Source of the DNA: Climacium dendroides
Lineage: Eukaryota; Streptophyta; Bryopsida; Hypnales; Climaciaceae
DNA: 64,000 nt
Assembly: GCA_950106755.1 (NCBI GenBank)
Contig: OX467083.1
Span: 1,649,501 to 1,713,500, forward strand
Direction of reading: 5' to 3'
Shown one piece after another: positions 1 to 11,860 of this stretch (position 1 is its first letter; each line of letters starts with the position of its first letter). Below the pieces are notes generated by a model. That model was not told the DNA's origin. It searched no databases and saw only the letters and a list, made by a program, of their open reading frames with translations. Both the position numbers and the translations under genes were made by a program.

Positions 1-188
1 GAATGAGAAACGGTGATGGATTATATTCCGGCCTCAGGGCTCTGAAGAGCCAGTGAGCCAGGGACACAATCTTCCCAAACACTGGATGTGGCAATATTAA
101 GAATTGATTCAAACGATGTGAGAGAATATCTTCATCGGTGTGCTGTAGCTGTCGGCCATTAATTATGTATCCCTGCGGAACTAACTAC

Positions 189-1687
189 TTAAGTTGAAAG
201 ACCTGGTTCATGGAAGTGGTGGTCGCTGAAGAGAATGTCGGCGGTGATGTGATCCACATTGGGCAGCTGCGGATCGGTCGCCAGCGTCGCAAAATCCACA
301 TGATGGTGATGGGATCGCAAGTGATCTTCCAGCACGCCTTCAATCTCTTCCACCCCCGAGCTCCCGACGCCTAGCTGGTCCGAAGGATTGGAATTGCAAG
401 TGGGAACAAGCTGTTCATTGGCAACTAGCTCGTGGTCTCGTTCCGTCTTCACGCGCTTCACTCTCGGAGAGGCCACCGAGTCTCCTTCGTCTTCTTCGGT
501 GTCTTCAGAGGCCTTGGCCGCCCTTTCCTGGGGACTCACCTGCCAAATTTTATTTACCTGGAAAATCAACCCATTTGATCTCTGTACAATACTTGACTCA
601 CGACGTGACTGTTGTGAACGAGAGATGAGCGTAGCTAGCTCCAACAATTCAACAGTCATTACCCAGTACATTATACCCATTTTCATTCTGTTTTTTCATC
701 TTATCAGCACGACAATCTGGCAATGGGGACCACTGCATGCGAAAGAACGTTGTGCATGTTGCGGTGTTCGGATACAATCTTTTTTTGCCCGAAGCTAGAA
801 ATTAAACTGCTTGTTGGATTGGATTTTGTTTCAAAACTAGAAGCCTCAAAATAAAGGAGTAAACGGTTAATGGTTTGCTACAAAAGTTAGCCTGTTGTTA
901 GGCGCAGATCAATTCAAAAGCATGCATTAGGGATTCCATCCCTTCCAGCAGCGGAACCGTGAGGGTGTATCCTTCTCAATACTAGTTACAAGTAGAGGTA
1001 TGCACGCATGGTCTTTCCCATGCAACAATTCAATGCAATATGGAAATTAATTACCTCGATGTTGCTCAAAACTAGAAGCCGATCGAATGAAGAGTATATT
1101 AGACATTCTTTAAATACATCAGTGAGCAAGGACATCAATTAAAACGTACCATAATTAGGGAAGGTTTTATTGTTTGCTTTGGGAGGGTACCAATTAAGTT
1201 AGAGTTGAGCAGACATGGTGTATATACGTACCTTGGGAGCATTGTTTTCGGGGGTGGAGCGCGTGAGTCTTCGTCTCCTGCCCACCTGATGCTGCAGCTT
1301 TCGTTTGGCACGGGCTTTGCGATTCTGGAACCAGTTGTACACATTGGTCTCCGAAATGGGGCCGAACTGGCTGAGCTCCAGGGCGATCTCTTTGATGCGT
1401 CCTTTGTTGGGCGTGTTGCCATTGCACTGCTCGAACATGCTCTCCAGCGTCTGGAACTGCTGGGGATTGGCATTCCACCGTGATCTCCCGGGAGCTTTGG
1501 TGGATGCCCTTTCCATGGAGTCTACTCTACTCTTACTTTCTTTCTTTCCTTCCTTCTTTCGTAGGATTCTTTCGGGTGAAAATTTGGGCCCTGTGATCGA
1601 GAGAGAGTCAGAGAGAGCTAGCTGGGAGCTTGTTGTCGCTTCCTCCTGCTGGGGGTGTGATGATCTCCAAGCGACATGCCGCTTCAT
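189..1687 (-). CDS. WUSCHEL-related homeobox transcription factor, WOX13-like
   Basis: Nuclear DNA-binding regulator of the plant-specific WOX family. Proposed exons: complement of 1232-1687 and 189-539, joined in phase 0 (donor AAG|GTACGT), about 268 aa, close to the usual WOX13 length. The homeodomain lies at about residues 71-130, from WNANPQQF to the recognition helix NVYNWFQNRKARAKRK. The C-terminal part is acidic, then basic, then carries HHHH. The WOX13 clade is favoured because NVYNWFQNR replaces the NVFYWFQNR of the WOX8/9/11/12 types. The start at 1687 follows an in-frame TAG four codons upstream; Met58 (1516), just before the homeodomain, is an alternative. The N-terminal YVKVMTDEQ-like motif of many WOX13 proteins is absent, so an upstream exon is possible. 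A second acceptor at 557/558 would add six in-frame codons. The family is certain, the clade likely, and the exon borders inferred. Confidence 0.85.
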
Positions 1688-3445
1688 TCCTGACTCCTAA
1701 GTCCTGGCCCAGCTAGGGACTCACTGAATACGGCGTACTGCAGCAGGAACCTACATGTATACTATCCAGTATCAACTTACATGATAATGTAATATTACAT
1801 GTGCATACTCACATCACATCCACGTACTTGAATCCACTTACATGACGTAAAACAACATATGTGTATTATCCACTATCAAACCATAAACCCTTGAACTCGA
1901 AACACAAAAAGGATGTCGTAGGAATTGTCAATCTCCTATTGAATCAGTGGTCCCTCGTTACCAACAACTACTTCTCTACTCATACACTTTGTTTGTCTCC
2001 AATTAGCAAGGTGAGTGTAAGCATAATTTTGGTAAATGAAAAATCTCTATACATACCTAGGATAAAAATCGATTTTGTTAATTTGGTGCAATTCCATTAC
2101 AATGGCATTGTGGAATCTCAAGAAAGGATCAAAGATAATGGAATGATTTAGGATTTAGGGTAGGAATGTGAGTGGAATCTTAGTGGTGGACAATGATGTG
2201 GATTCATGAAATGTAAGTTGCATACTAATTTGCATATCTATTGGGCACAACGAGCTAATGTAGATGTCAAAATGGTACATAGAATGCCACCAATTTAATA
2301 GAATTGATGCTATGACCACTGATTTTTTATGAGAGTGGTGTAATCTAGAAATTTGGAACTCCTGAATTTGACATTACTTGAGAAACTCATACGTACTCAT
2401 CGAATTTGATCTCAACAAATTTGAACCTTATAGCAAAGAGTGATCTCTCCAAAAATCACAATCCAACATACGCCAAAACGTTGTAAGTGAGCAAATAGTA
2501 TGTATGCTCTAAAGAATGGTCGATTTCTGACCCAAATGATCCGTTGCAAGATTCCCAATGATTTTGTCTTCGTGGCCAAGCAGGCATTCCATGGTCGCTT
2601 GTAAGTTACAACGTAAGTTACAGATTACAACCCCGCGCTTGCACTGTTTTGATGGAAAAGGATAATTCTCTGACGCAGTCAACAACTAAACTGGTTGAAT
2701 TTCAGTCCAAGTTGATCCGGATAGTGTTAGAAAATCATTTATTCGTCACCTAGTTTTAAGAGTTATCAGTGCAAATGTGCAATAAGCATTAGGCTTCTGT
2801 CAAAGTACTGACAGGGTAGATGGTTTATCAGACTATGATTTCCAGCTCCTGCATCCTTCACAAGATTTCCTGGACAATGTCAACAACGGGAAGTACAGAC
2901 TGTAATTCTTTCAGGAGCACTGTATCAGTTAATACCATCAATCCATTACAATTTCCACTCGTAAATTAGTGTTGATCTTTCACAAATACAAGGCAGTTTA
3001 ACTAAAGTACGTACATAAGTGGTCCTCTGTACTTTTATTGATTAGAAGAATAAACAATAATCGGTGTAACTCCACTCTATTCCCGAGTCCTGACCTTTTA
3101 AGACTTACAATGGGGGACAAGAGGGTGCGCCTATTGAATCAATTGAATACGTGTACAAAAATAAAGAATTTGTCAGTGACCGTTTTGGCCACCCCTACAT
3201 GTGACATAACATAAACTATCAGAGTCATGCTTCATCCTGCCACACCCAACCACATAAATATAGAAATCAAATGTTGGTCTGTGTAGTCTAAGCAACACTG
3301 AAAAAAACAGGCTCCTCTTTCAGTTAAGCAAAAAGAATGTCATGAATTAAAAGAAAACCAGCACTGTTGTCGAGCTAGAAGAGTAGCCTCAGCCATGACT
3401 TACCAGGAACTTATGTGTTACATTGTTTGAAAGATAGACCGATAA
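1688..3445. other. Intergenic: WOX upstream region and GH3 3' side
   Basis: No coding region is supportable here. The first part is the presumed promoter and 5' leader of the WOX gene; just inside the ORF, on the plus strand at 1530-1560, runs a pyrimidine (CTTT-type) tract. The last part is the presumed 3' UTR of the GH3 gene. A reverse-strand AATAAA-type signal at 3034-3039 lies about 400 bases beyond the proposed stop and could serve polyadenylation. Nothing else stands out. Confidence 0.4.
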
Positions 3446-6400
3446 CTACTGATGCTTCGTGACATTCGTGCTGCACAGAAAAATGCCACACCATCGTCAA
3501 AAGAAGTCAGCTCATAAACTGCTTAGCAGCATTCTCACAACATTACATTACATTACAGGAGAAGTAGGAGCACTACATTTCGACTTAGGGATTCTATTAA
3601 TGAGAATTCACGTCAACGATAATGCACGAACATCTGCATGTTCTCTGCGCAGTGAGCATCATTCCTTTACTCGTGTCCTGGCAAAAAAACAGAAAATGCT
3701 GACATGCACACCTGTTCAAGCCCATGGTCAATCCGAAGCCGAAAGGGAACAACGGGTCGTAATGCTTATCCCCCACATTCATGGGCAGCTGATCCACACT
3801 TCGAAACCACGTTCGGGCCAGCTTTCCCGAAAACTCATAGTCCCCATAGAGCACATCCGCAATCCCCAGTCCAGCCTCCGTGCCCGGCAACCAAGCAGCC
3901 ACAAAGGCGTCCATTTGGTGCATCTGGGGAGCCACCACCAGAGGCCTTCCTGAAACCAGCACCACCACGCATTTCACGTAACGGCATGTGTTTCGGATGG
4001 TGTGGCTGCCTTGAAACGAGATGGTGAGGTTCAGGTTGTCGCCACGGCCTTCAGCATACGGAGGTTCCCCTACCACCACCACCGCGTAGTCGAATCCCTG
4101 GTCCTTGATGAGACTCTTCTTGGCTTTCTCCGAGTACACCACCTCGGTGGTTTCAGAAACCACTTGTTGGATGCCCTGCAAGACCGTGGTGCCTGGGACA
4201 CATATAACAAACACACGCATGAGCTAGTTCATGGCTAGAAAACTTTCTTGGGAGGTTATTTAGTTTGAACGGTTGCAAATTTAATGGATGTCTGTGCATC
4301 AGTTCCTAAACTTTGTAATTGTGATCTCTTCAAGTAGTGAATCATCAATGGATCAAAAAGTTATGGACTTATAATAAAAGGTTCAGGAATGAGTCTATGT
4401 CAACAAGGTGTATATTCGAGTACAACCACGGATGTAAGTGAATGATGGACTGAAAAATGGTTATGTAACGTTTGATCCTGTTATAATGCAATAAGCACTT
4501 GGACCGTAACTCCTACAGACCCGACCAAGGATTCATGGTATGAATCTGATCAATTCAATTGACCATATTGTGATGCTATAATTCAAGTAGGGCCAAAGTT
4601 TTTATCACGAAGAACATTGCATGTATTGGTAAAGAAAACTGGACTCCCTATACTCCGAACTGCTAAAATAAACATGGGGCGATTTGGGCCTTTTGATCTT
4701 TTATTTCGGGGTAAGGTTAATCTGCAAATTTCGCAAAGTGAAATCTCTTGACCAGTGAAAAATTTGAAGTGAGGATAGGATTGAATTACCGGGGGTTATG
4801 TCGCCTGAGCCTCCTTGCCAGTGAATTGTCCATCCTCCACATTGCAAGCCGATGTTATTAGCGTGCGAGCCGACCACGAGAATCTTCGACGCATTTTTGC
4901 TTAATGGTAAGAGAGGAGTCTGGGGAGTTTTTCCATTCTTCAACAGAACAAGAGACTTGCGCACTGCCTCCCTGCTCAATTCCCTGTGCGACTGCACGTG
5001 GAAATAGAATATTAGTTTCAGCAAAACCAACGATCAAGATCAGGGCAATTAGTCACTCAAACCTGAACATTGTAGGCCCTGAAAGTTTTCACAAGTGGGA
5101 GAATGCCCATACAGATGTCACAACGTGTACCTACACACTTGAATCACCAAGAAATGAAATCCAAAAGGTTTCACACCAAGACACAATCAGGAGAATGCGA
5201 AGGGGTGGAAGCTAGTGAGGACTGAAATTCTCACGTCTTGACCCAAAGCTTTGGACAGCTTCATATCCGCGTAAGGACGCTCAAACAGGCCCATCTGGAA
5301 CTTCACACGCAGGATGCGCGTCACCGCATCATCAATTCGCGACATAGGGATGGCGCCACTCTTCACCATTTGCGTCAAGTTCCCAATGAACTCCTCGAAC
5401 GCAAAAGGAACCATGATCTGCAACCCCAAAACTCCTTACACATCAATCCATCTAATAACTTCATCACTGCGATTTCAAACCTAAAACCTAAAATTACTCT
5501 TTATATCAATTACCCATTTGTCTCTCCAAATGGACATCCAACAGCAAAGAAACAATAAGACAAGCATGAATGAAGAGTAGTCCTCGCAACTACACCGAAT
5601 GAGCGCTGAGAGCAAGTGTTGCCCAAAGGTCCAGTTAGAATGGTCTTAGAAAGAGTGTTAGGAGTGAATGTAGATAATCTAGATTCAGTTTGCTAAAATC
5701 TCTCCAAACACCAATTTATGGTGAATGGAAAAACTCTTATAAATTAAGGCTTTAGGGATTAAGGTTTAGGGAGATGTTGCGTTTGTGATCGAAGAATAGA
5801 AACATAAGAATGCATGTGGTTACCATGTCGATTCCGGCGTGAATGCCAGCATAGACCGAGTAGGTGTAGTTGACGCCGGGGGGATCGGTGATCTGGTCGA
5901 TGCCCATGTAGTCGGAGATGATGAAGCCTTTGAATCCCAACTCCTGCTTGAGCACGCGCGTGAGCAGGAAGCGGTTGGCGTGCATCTTCACGCCGTTCCA
6001 GCTGCTGTAGGACGCCATGATGGTGGCCACGCCCTTGCGGATGGCGTCCTTGTACGCCTTCATGTGGATGTTCAGGAGCTCGCTGAAGCTCACCTGCGTG
6101 TTGTTGCTGTTGATGCCGTCCGTGGTACCGCCGTCGCCCACGAAGTGCTTCGCGCACGCCGCCACCTTGTCACTGCACCCGCAATTTGAATAAATCAGTC
6201 AAATTAAAGCTGCAATCAAAACATATATTTCTTTCTTTCAGACCTCATGACAAGCAAAGTTTGCTTAAATTGCGCCTGAGATTCAATGTACCATTAGAAG
6301 TTAGAAAGCAGATTTAATCCCCGTTTGAGCGTCAAGTTGTCGAGTTGTTGACCACCCATGAATCAAAAGGTCATACAATTACGAAGATTACCATCTCGTA

Positions 6401-8883
6401 GGTTCGTAAGTGGTAGTAAATTTCTCAATTGATTGCGAACCTACGAGGTGGTTCAATTGAGATAGTAAACTCTGTTTCATTTCCTTTATGGTAAGTAAGT
6501 CTTAAAACTCCCTTGTGCAGACACATCAAACATCTGTTGTGGTGTCGGTTTCTTAGCATCTAGAGATCTAACTGTTGACAATATTTCACAAATATTCAAA
6601 TCTTTGGTGCACCTTTCAGGGCATCTGCAGTATCCAAATCTTGGGTGCATTGCTAACTTGGCATCCACAAATATCCAAATCTTGGGTGCATCTTTCATGG
6701 CATCGGCTATATCCAAATTTTGGATGCATTTGACATTCACATACATCCAAATCTTGGGTGCATCTTTCAGGGCATCGACAGTATTCAACTCCTTGGTGCA
6801 TTGCTAACTTGGCATCCACAAATATCCAAGTCTTGGGTGCATCTTTCAGAGCATCGACAGTATCCAAATCTTGGATGCATTGGAAGCCCCTTTCATTTGT
6901 TTTACGTGCGTACCTGTTTTCGACGTAGGGACCAACCCATCCGGGCGGCGCCCGTCCTTGCAAGCCATCGATGAGCGACGTCATGTCGCGCACGATCTGG
7001 GGATCCTCGCTATAACTCTCGTAGCATCGCCCCCACCGCGGATCCCGACAGACGGCAATGCATGGAGCGAACACGTACTGGATGCCCGTCGCTCGGCTCT
7101 CCAGCGCCGTAGCCGCGCCGATGCGCTCGACCAACTCGGGATCCCTGTCATTCACAGTCACAGGCGCTCCAGTTAATATAATGTCAGTGCATGGCAAGGT
7201 CCCAACTCCCGACTTGCTTGCTTTTTCCACCAGTTTGCAATATATGGATCTTGAAAATTGGCTGGCAGTGAAATCGAAGCCAAGCCGGCAAACCAGTGCA
7301 ATTTGAGGGTAAATTTTTACAAAAAACAGATATAGTTATCAGAAAACCGAGCTTCAATCTGTATAAATTCTGGAATTCATTTCTAAATTGAGGCTGCCTC
7401 TGACGACGTTGCGAACAGCTGAGGACCGGAAACCAGTACAAATTCGAGATAAAATAATTAAAAAAACAGATTAGTTATCAGCAAACCGAACCTCAATACA
7501 TGTATCTGTATACTTCCTGGAAACCTCTTTCTAACTGAGGCCATCTCTAAGTATAAGGCGGACAGATGAGGACGGAAAACCAGTGCAAATTCAAGATAAA
7601 AAAGAATTTCAAAAAGAGATTAGTTATCAGCAAACCGAGCTTCAATATATGTACAGTAGCAGTAGGAAATCTCATTCGCTACCTCTAACTACGACGCGGA
7701 CCTCTCTATCTCGCACACCTGTTTTCATACACAGATATAACAATAAGATACCTCCCTTTCTGAGAGCATTACCACTCTTTGGCTGTATTTGTATTCGGAA
7801 ACGAAGTCTCTGAGAACCCTACTCAAACCCAAACCAAATCCTCGTAACACTGACGGTAACTAGGTACAAAGATATCTCAACCATGCTTGTTCATCTTACA
7901 AATATTAGCAATTTAGAGGAAAAGTGCAAGAAAAGTACGACTGTTTCCCAGAACAAGCTTCCCCAAATTCTCCAACGGTGTCACTAAATTGCACAAGATC
8001 TCAGTCAATTTCTTCAAATTTGGCAAAAAGCAATATTAAGTGGGTCCAGCAAGTTTTTAAACACGGTTGTTTCACCTTGCAAAAAACGTCAATTTCGTTA
8101 AATTGGCATATTCAAATACTGTGGCCTGAAACGTACGTCCATACGTACTTTTGAGAGCATGTAGATTTGCGTCACAATTTTTGGCGCCGGAATCGCGCCA
8201 CTTTAACGAAATTGATTTTTAAAAAACGGTCCAATTTCCAGGAAAAGTGCAAGATCATTGTATTTGTTCCAAAAACTTATGAGGGACGGGGTTCATTCAA
8301 GGGATCGGTTGCGTACCGGGTGCACCCAAGGCCGACGTTGTGAGGGAAAATCGTGGCCCCGTAGACGTTGTTGTTGCCATGGACCGCATCAATGCCGTAG
8401 ATGAGCGGAATTCGCAGGCGCGTGTCCATGGCGGCTCTTTGGAAGTAATTCGTCATGTTGTCCCACTGGAGCACTGTGGCGTTTGTGGTGGGCGCGCTTC
8501 CCCCCCCGCTAAGTATACTCCCTGCATCCACAATTCAACATCCACTGTTACACGAAGATCATGACAATCTCTTACGAAGATCGATCCGAGCCCAGTTATG
8601 ATTGACGAGAGAAGCTCAAGCATAGATACCCACCGATACCGAACTCGCGGATGTTGGTGTGGTTGTTGACGGTGCGCTCCGTCTGCGTCATCTGCCCGAT
8701 CTTCTCCGCCAGGGTCATCCGCGACATCAAGTCCTTAATGCGTTCCTCCACAGGCTGCTGCATGTCCTGGTACAAGAGGTACTTCGAATTCGGCTGTTTC
8801 CTGCTTGCGTGGGCTCCATGGACTGCCAGGCTCATTGCCACCAGTAGCACCAGCAGAAACCGCACCGTGATTGCCTTAGCCAT
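3446..8883 (-). CDS. Secreted GH3 beta-glucosidase / exo-beta-glucanase
   Basis: Glycoside hydrolase family 3 enzyme of the plant ExoI type, expected to remove glucose from beta-glucans or glucosides in the cell wall. Proposed exons (complement): 8634-8883, 8317-8521, 6914-7144, 5824-6172, 5235-5417, 4790-4991, 3712-4192, 3446-3470. All junctions are GT-AG and keep frame; the total is 641 aa, against about 620-660 for the family. The N-terminus [20 protein letters not shown] is a signal peptide, and an in-frame TGA sits 12-15 bases upstream of the ATG. Conserved blocks are [44 protein letters not shown] (nucleophile Asp about residue 316), [22 protein letters not shown] (probable acid/base Glu about 516) and AAWLPGTE. 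The gene looks functional. The 8-codon last exon (acceptor TCTGTGCAG at 3471) is the least certain; reading on from 3712 instead gives a poor C-terminus ending at 3597. Confidence 0.92.
6600..6885. repeat. Minisatellite inside GH3 intron 3
   Basis: Degenerate tandem repeats of roughly 45-55 bases are built around CCAAATCTTGGGTGCAT and GGCATC(C/G)AC, about five to six units. They lie in the 741-base intron between the exons ending at 6914 and starting at 6172. The reading frame stays open on the minus strand through most of the array, so a retained intron would add a repetitive tail. Confidence 0.8.
7285..7700. repeat. ~140-150-bp tandem repeat inside GH3 intron 2
   Basis: Nearly three tandem units each start near CCAGT(G/A)CAA and contain GTTATCAGCAAACCGA; the shared core begins at 7335, 7474 and 7623, giving spacings of 139 and 149. 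The array fills part of the 1172-base intron 2 (7145-8316). The rest of that intron shows nothing recognisable. Confidence 0.8.
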
Positions 8884-8910
8884 GTTTGAGTTCAATCACT
8901 GTCAAATTCC

Positions 8911-9322
8911 GAATTCACCTGCAAACGTAACAAGGTCAATCGCTGCACACAAAACCTCTTTTGTTTTGACCTATTTCACTGCAACAATAGATGGGACCGA
9001 ATGCATTCTCAGCTACAACGTAACGAAAGATGTTCTCACCAGATTTCTTCGCAATAACTCCTGACTTTGTGACTACTATAATAGATTTTGCACTCTCCCG
9101 GTAATAGAATCAATCCGAATTCACCTACAATCGTAACATGGTGTCCGTCATCAAGCTCTGCAGACTAAACCTCTTTTGTTTTACCCTATCTGACTGCAAC
9201 AATAGGTGGGGCAGAATGTATTCTCAAGGCTACATGTAACGAAAGATTTTCTCACCTGACTTTGTCGCTATAACTACCGACTTTGTGACTATTGCAATAG
9301 AGTTTGCGCGCGCTCGCCGAAT
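8911..9322. repeat. 206-bp tandem duplication upstream of the GH3 start
   Basis: Two head-to-tail copies, 8911-9116 and 9117-9322, both begin with GAATTCACCT. Shared blocks in the same order include CCTCTTTTGTTTT, GCAACAATAG, GTAACGAAAGAT and GACTTTGTGACTA. The array starts 28 bases upstream of the GH3 ATG, so it covers the leader or proximal promoter. On the minus strand TTTGCAG|GTGAATTC could be the acceptor of a 5' UTR intron. Confidence 0.85.
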
Positions 9323-10381
9323 ACCAGAAAAAATCAGAGGGCCAGGGGCCGAGAAAAGCAAGAGCATGTTCTTGAATGACTATGGCGATATATCACGGCC
9401 CGCGTTCTTGCGAAAATAGAGAAATAGAAAAATAGAAAAAACTTCGGTTGAGAGTAAAAGATTGGAATACCTGTAAAAATAGGAAGAGAATTGGAGATAA
9501 CAAGCTCTTCTCCAGCAATCGATGGATTGCGGATACTGATGCAGCGAGGTCATACTAATAGCCAGGCCGAGTGATCTCCAGCTCGGCCGTCTACATGGAA
9601 GCTCGAAGACTGCGAAGCTACAGCTGCATTGCTTCTTCTACTACTACTTCTGCATCGGAATCCACATTGACGTCGACTCTTCAGCTGAATATTCATGTGG
9701 AGACTTGGACGTTGTGGAGGTTTCTGCAAGTTAAAAAACTCCAGTTCTTCAGTCCTCACGTGCTTTTTGGCAGGCAAACCTAATGCGACAGAAGAAAATC
9801 GCAGAGACACCGCTTCTGCAATGAAAGACACCACTCACACCAGCAGCAGACAATGCGGCACCTCAATCTCATTGCCTACAGTTCGGACGTCACCAGTCAA
9901 CACCTACATACGCGCACCCCGGCCTTAACTTAATACAACAATAAAAAAATGACACACTGACAGGCAGCCACACCGTGCGCAAAACTACAGCGCGCAGTGG
10001 ACTACAAGTGTTGAGCCAAGACTCCCAAAGCATTGACAGACAGTTGGAAGTAAAGAATCTACGCAGCAAGATATGCAGCTGGGTTGACATGAATCTGGCC
10101 ATCACTCCCAAGACTATTCATTTATTGCTTCTCTGTGCAGACCAGCTCTGGCGACATCGGGTTCCCAGGGTATTCCGTCATAATTTTATTGATATGTGAA
10201 AGGCCTGCCTGCACCGAAATAGCAACCATATGAAGCAGGTGAAGCAGGTTGGCAGTTTGTGCTTCCAAAGCTCCGTAAGCTGGCTAGCGTGAGATAGTGA
10301 GGTGGGCCTTTTTGATGTGGTGTGTGGGTACAAATGAGGTTAATAATGGGAAAGGTAAGCGTCACGTAACGCTCCTTCTTT
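9323..10381. other. Upstream of GH3, no gene seen
   Basis: Less AT-rich than the DNA that follows and probably holds the GH3 promoter and any 5' leader exon. Short open frames near 9550-9930 exist on both strands, but none resembles a protein family and none has coding character. Nothing else is supportable. Confidence 0.35.
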
Positions 10382-10491
10382 GAAGTGAGTGAGACTGTGA
10401 GCTAGCAAACTAAAGGTGATATTTTCGTCCTCCTCTGAAGCGAGTGAGACAGTGTGTGCTAGCAAACTGAAGGTGATATTTCCGTGTCAAG
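10382..10491. repeat. 55-bp tandem duplication
   Basis: Two adjacent copies start with GAAG(T/C)GAGTGAGAC and end with CAAACT(A/G)AAGGTGATATTT, offset by 55 bases. Confidence 0.85.
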
Positions 10492-10830
10492 TGAAGTCTT
10501 CCTGTGTGAAGTGATAATAGGACGGTATTTGGAAACTGAATTTTGGTTGCATTGGGATTGGTCACTGGTGAGTCCATGAAGCACTATCATAATGGGTTTG
10601 CCTGAACAATGTCTGACGCGGCGCGTGGAGCGCGAAGAAAATTGATTAGGTACATCCCAAGGCTACCCCTGCAGCACGAAGAAAATTGATTTGGTACATC
10701 CAAACCTCTTTAATATCACATCCTTGGTTCTTCTACAGGACATGATTGTACTCATTCATCTTCAGATCAGGGTTTTTTTTTCATTTTTATGAAGTGTCAA
10801 AGTGCCAATATTAAATGGTTTTAGCCATGC

Positions 10831-10918
10831 TCCACATTCATTCAACATTCATGAATGATGATTCAACATTCATGAATGTTTCAACATTCATGAATGTTTC
10901 AACATTCATTCATGAATT
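10831..10918. repeat. Short palindromic tandem repeat
   Basis: Repeats of TTCAACATTCATGAATG occur in which CATTCATGAATG is itself palindromic. At least four units, spaced about 17-20 bases. It marks the left edge of the AT-rich repeat tract. Confidence 0.85.
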
Positions 10919-11339
10919 GAATATAAAATATCGCATTAGTGCATATCACACATCCTTAATTCTATTTTAATCCACAATTTGGCAATTTCATCCAAGATTT
11001 TTTTAATTTGAATTTTTTTGACAATTTTCCACCTTCTTAGCTCCATTTCGTTCCAAGGGTGTGGTGTTGGGTCCATTACTTTGGTGCCAAATCATTGGAA
11101 AAAAAACATTGCTCTTGAGAGGATTGTTTTTGACGTGAATGTATATTTTTAGTGTGCCTTGTTCAATCATTAGAGTTTGGAGTTATTCAACACAAGTCCA
11201 AAGTTGGGTTGAGTTAAAGGCTTGGTTGGAAATTTTTCAACCAGGGGGGGCACCATTGAACAAAGTAGGCACTCTAATTTTCAACCCATGGAGGGACACA
11301 ATGAACACCTAAATATTCTAAGCAATGGACCAAAATTGT

Positions 11340-11560
11340 CCTCACATAATTTCAAGTCCAATTTGAATTGTTGTAACTTTTGCTTATGATGTCCAAATTT
11401 AGATCAAACTTGTTAGAAAATTATGCTCTCTCTTTTAGTTTGTGTGATAAAATTTTCAAATCAATACATTCAAGATGTATTGATTTTTTGTAAGCCAATC
11501 AAAGTTCAAAGGTTCAATTTGAGTTCACCAAATTGCATTTGATGGCTATAACTTTAGAGA
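11340..11560 (+). repeat. Dispersed repeat family E, copy 1
   Basis: Matches the copy at 17835-18060 in the same orientation. Shared blocks in order are GATGTCCAAATTT, CTCTCTCTT(T/C)TAGTTTGTG, AATTTGA(G/A)TTCACCAAATTGC and CTTGTATC. Diverged, with no coding content seen. Confidence 0.7.
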
Positions 11561-11689
11561 CTTGTATCTCCTTAGTTTACTTCCATAATTGACATTCGTC
11601 TCTTCGTGGAACCCTTAGTTGAAATAGTTTTCAAACTCAAAGTGCCTAAACTTTTCAACCCAATCTCCTTAACTCCTAAAGTCCCCTTA

Positions 11690-11860
11690 TCCCCTCATGG
11701 GACAAAATGGATTTCGGCAAGCTCCTATAGTCTCAATATATGCCTTGATTTTCTAGATTTTTTTGTGAAGATAGAAAAACATATTAGCTTTCCAAAAAAA
11801 TAATTTTTATTTTAATCAAAGTCCAGGATCAGAAGTTATGGCACAAAAAGCCCTTTTTTA
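11690..11860 (+). repeat. Dispersed repeat family F, copy 1
   Basis: Shares TTTTTTGTGAAGATAGAAAAA, then A(T/C)TAGCTT and an AT-rich tail with copies near 15955-16115 and 63880-64000. Confidence 0.6.

Noticed and set aside
3459..4238. Plus-strand frames over the GH3 C-terminal exons
   Set aside because: Antisense shadows of the exon at 3712-4192.
5839..6189. 116-codon plus-strand frame
   Set aside because: Antisense of the GC-rich GH3 exon with the catalytic Asp; the protein on the other strand explains it.
6600..6885. Regular short repeats that could suggest a CRISPR-like array
   Set aside because: Units are degenerate, spacers are not unique, and the array lies in an intron of a eukaryotic gene; it is a minisatellite.
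7058..7306. Plus-strand frame at 7058-7306
   Set aside because: Antisense to a GH3 exon and its flanking introns, with no domain.
10831..10918. Evenly spaced palindromic repeats resembling an array with spacers
   Set aside because: The units are contiguous or nearly so, without distinct spacers; simple tandem palindromes.
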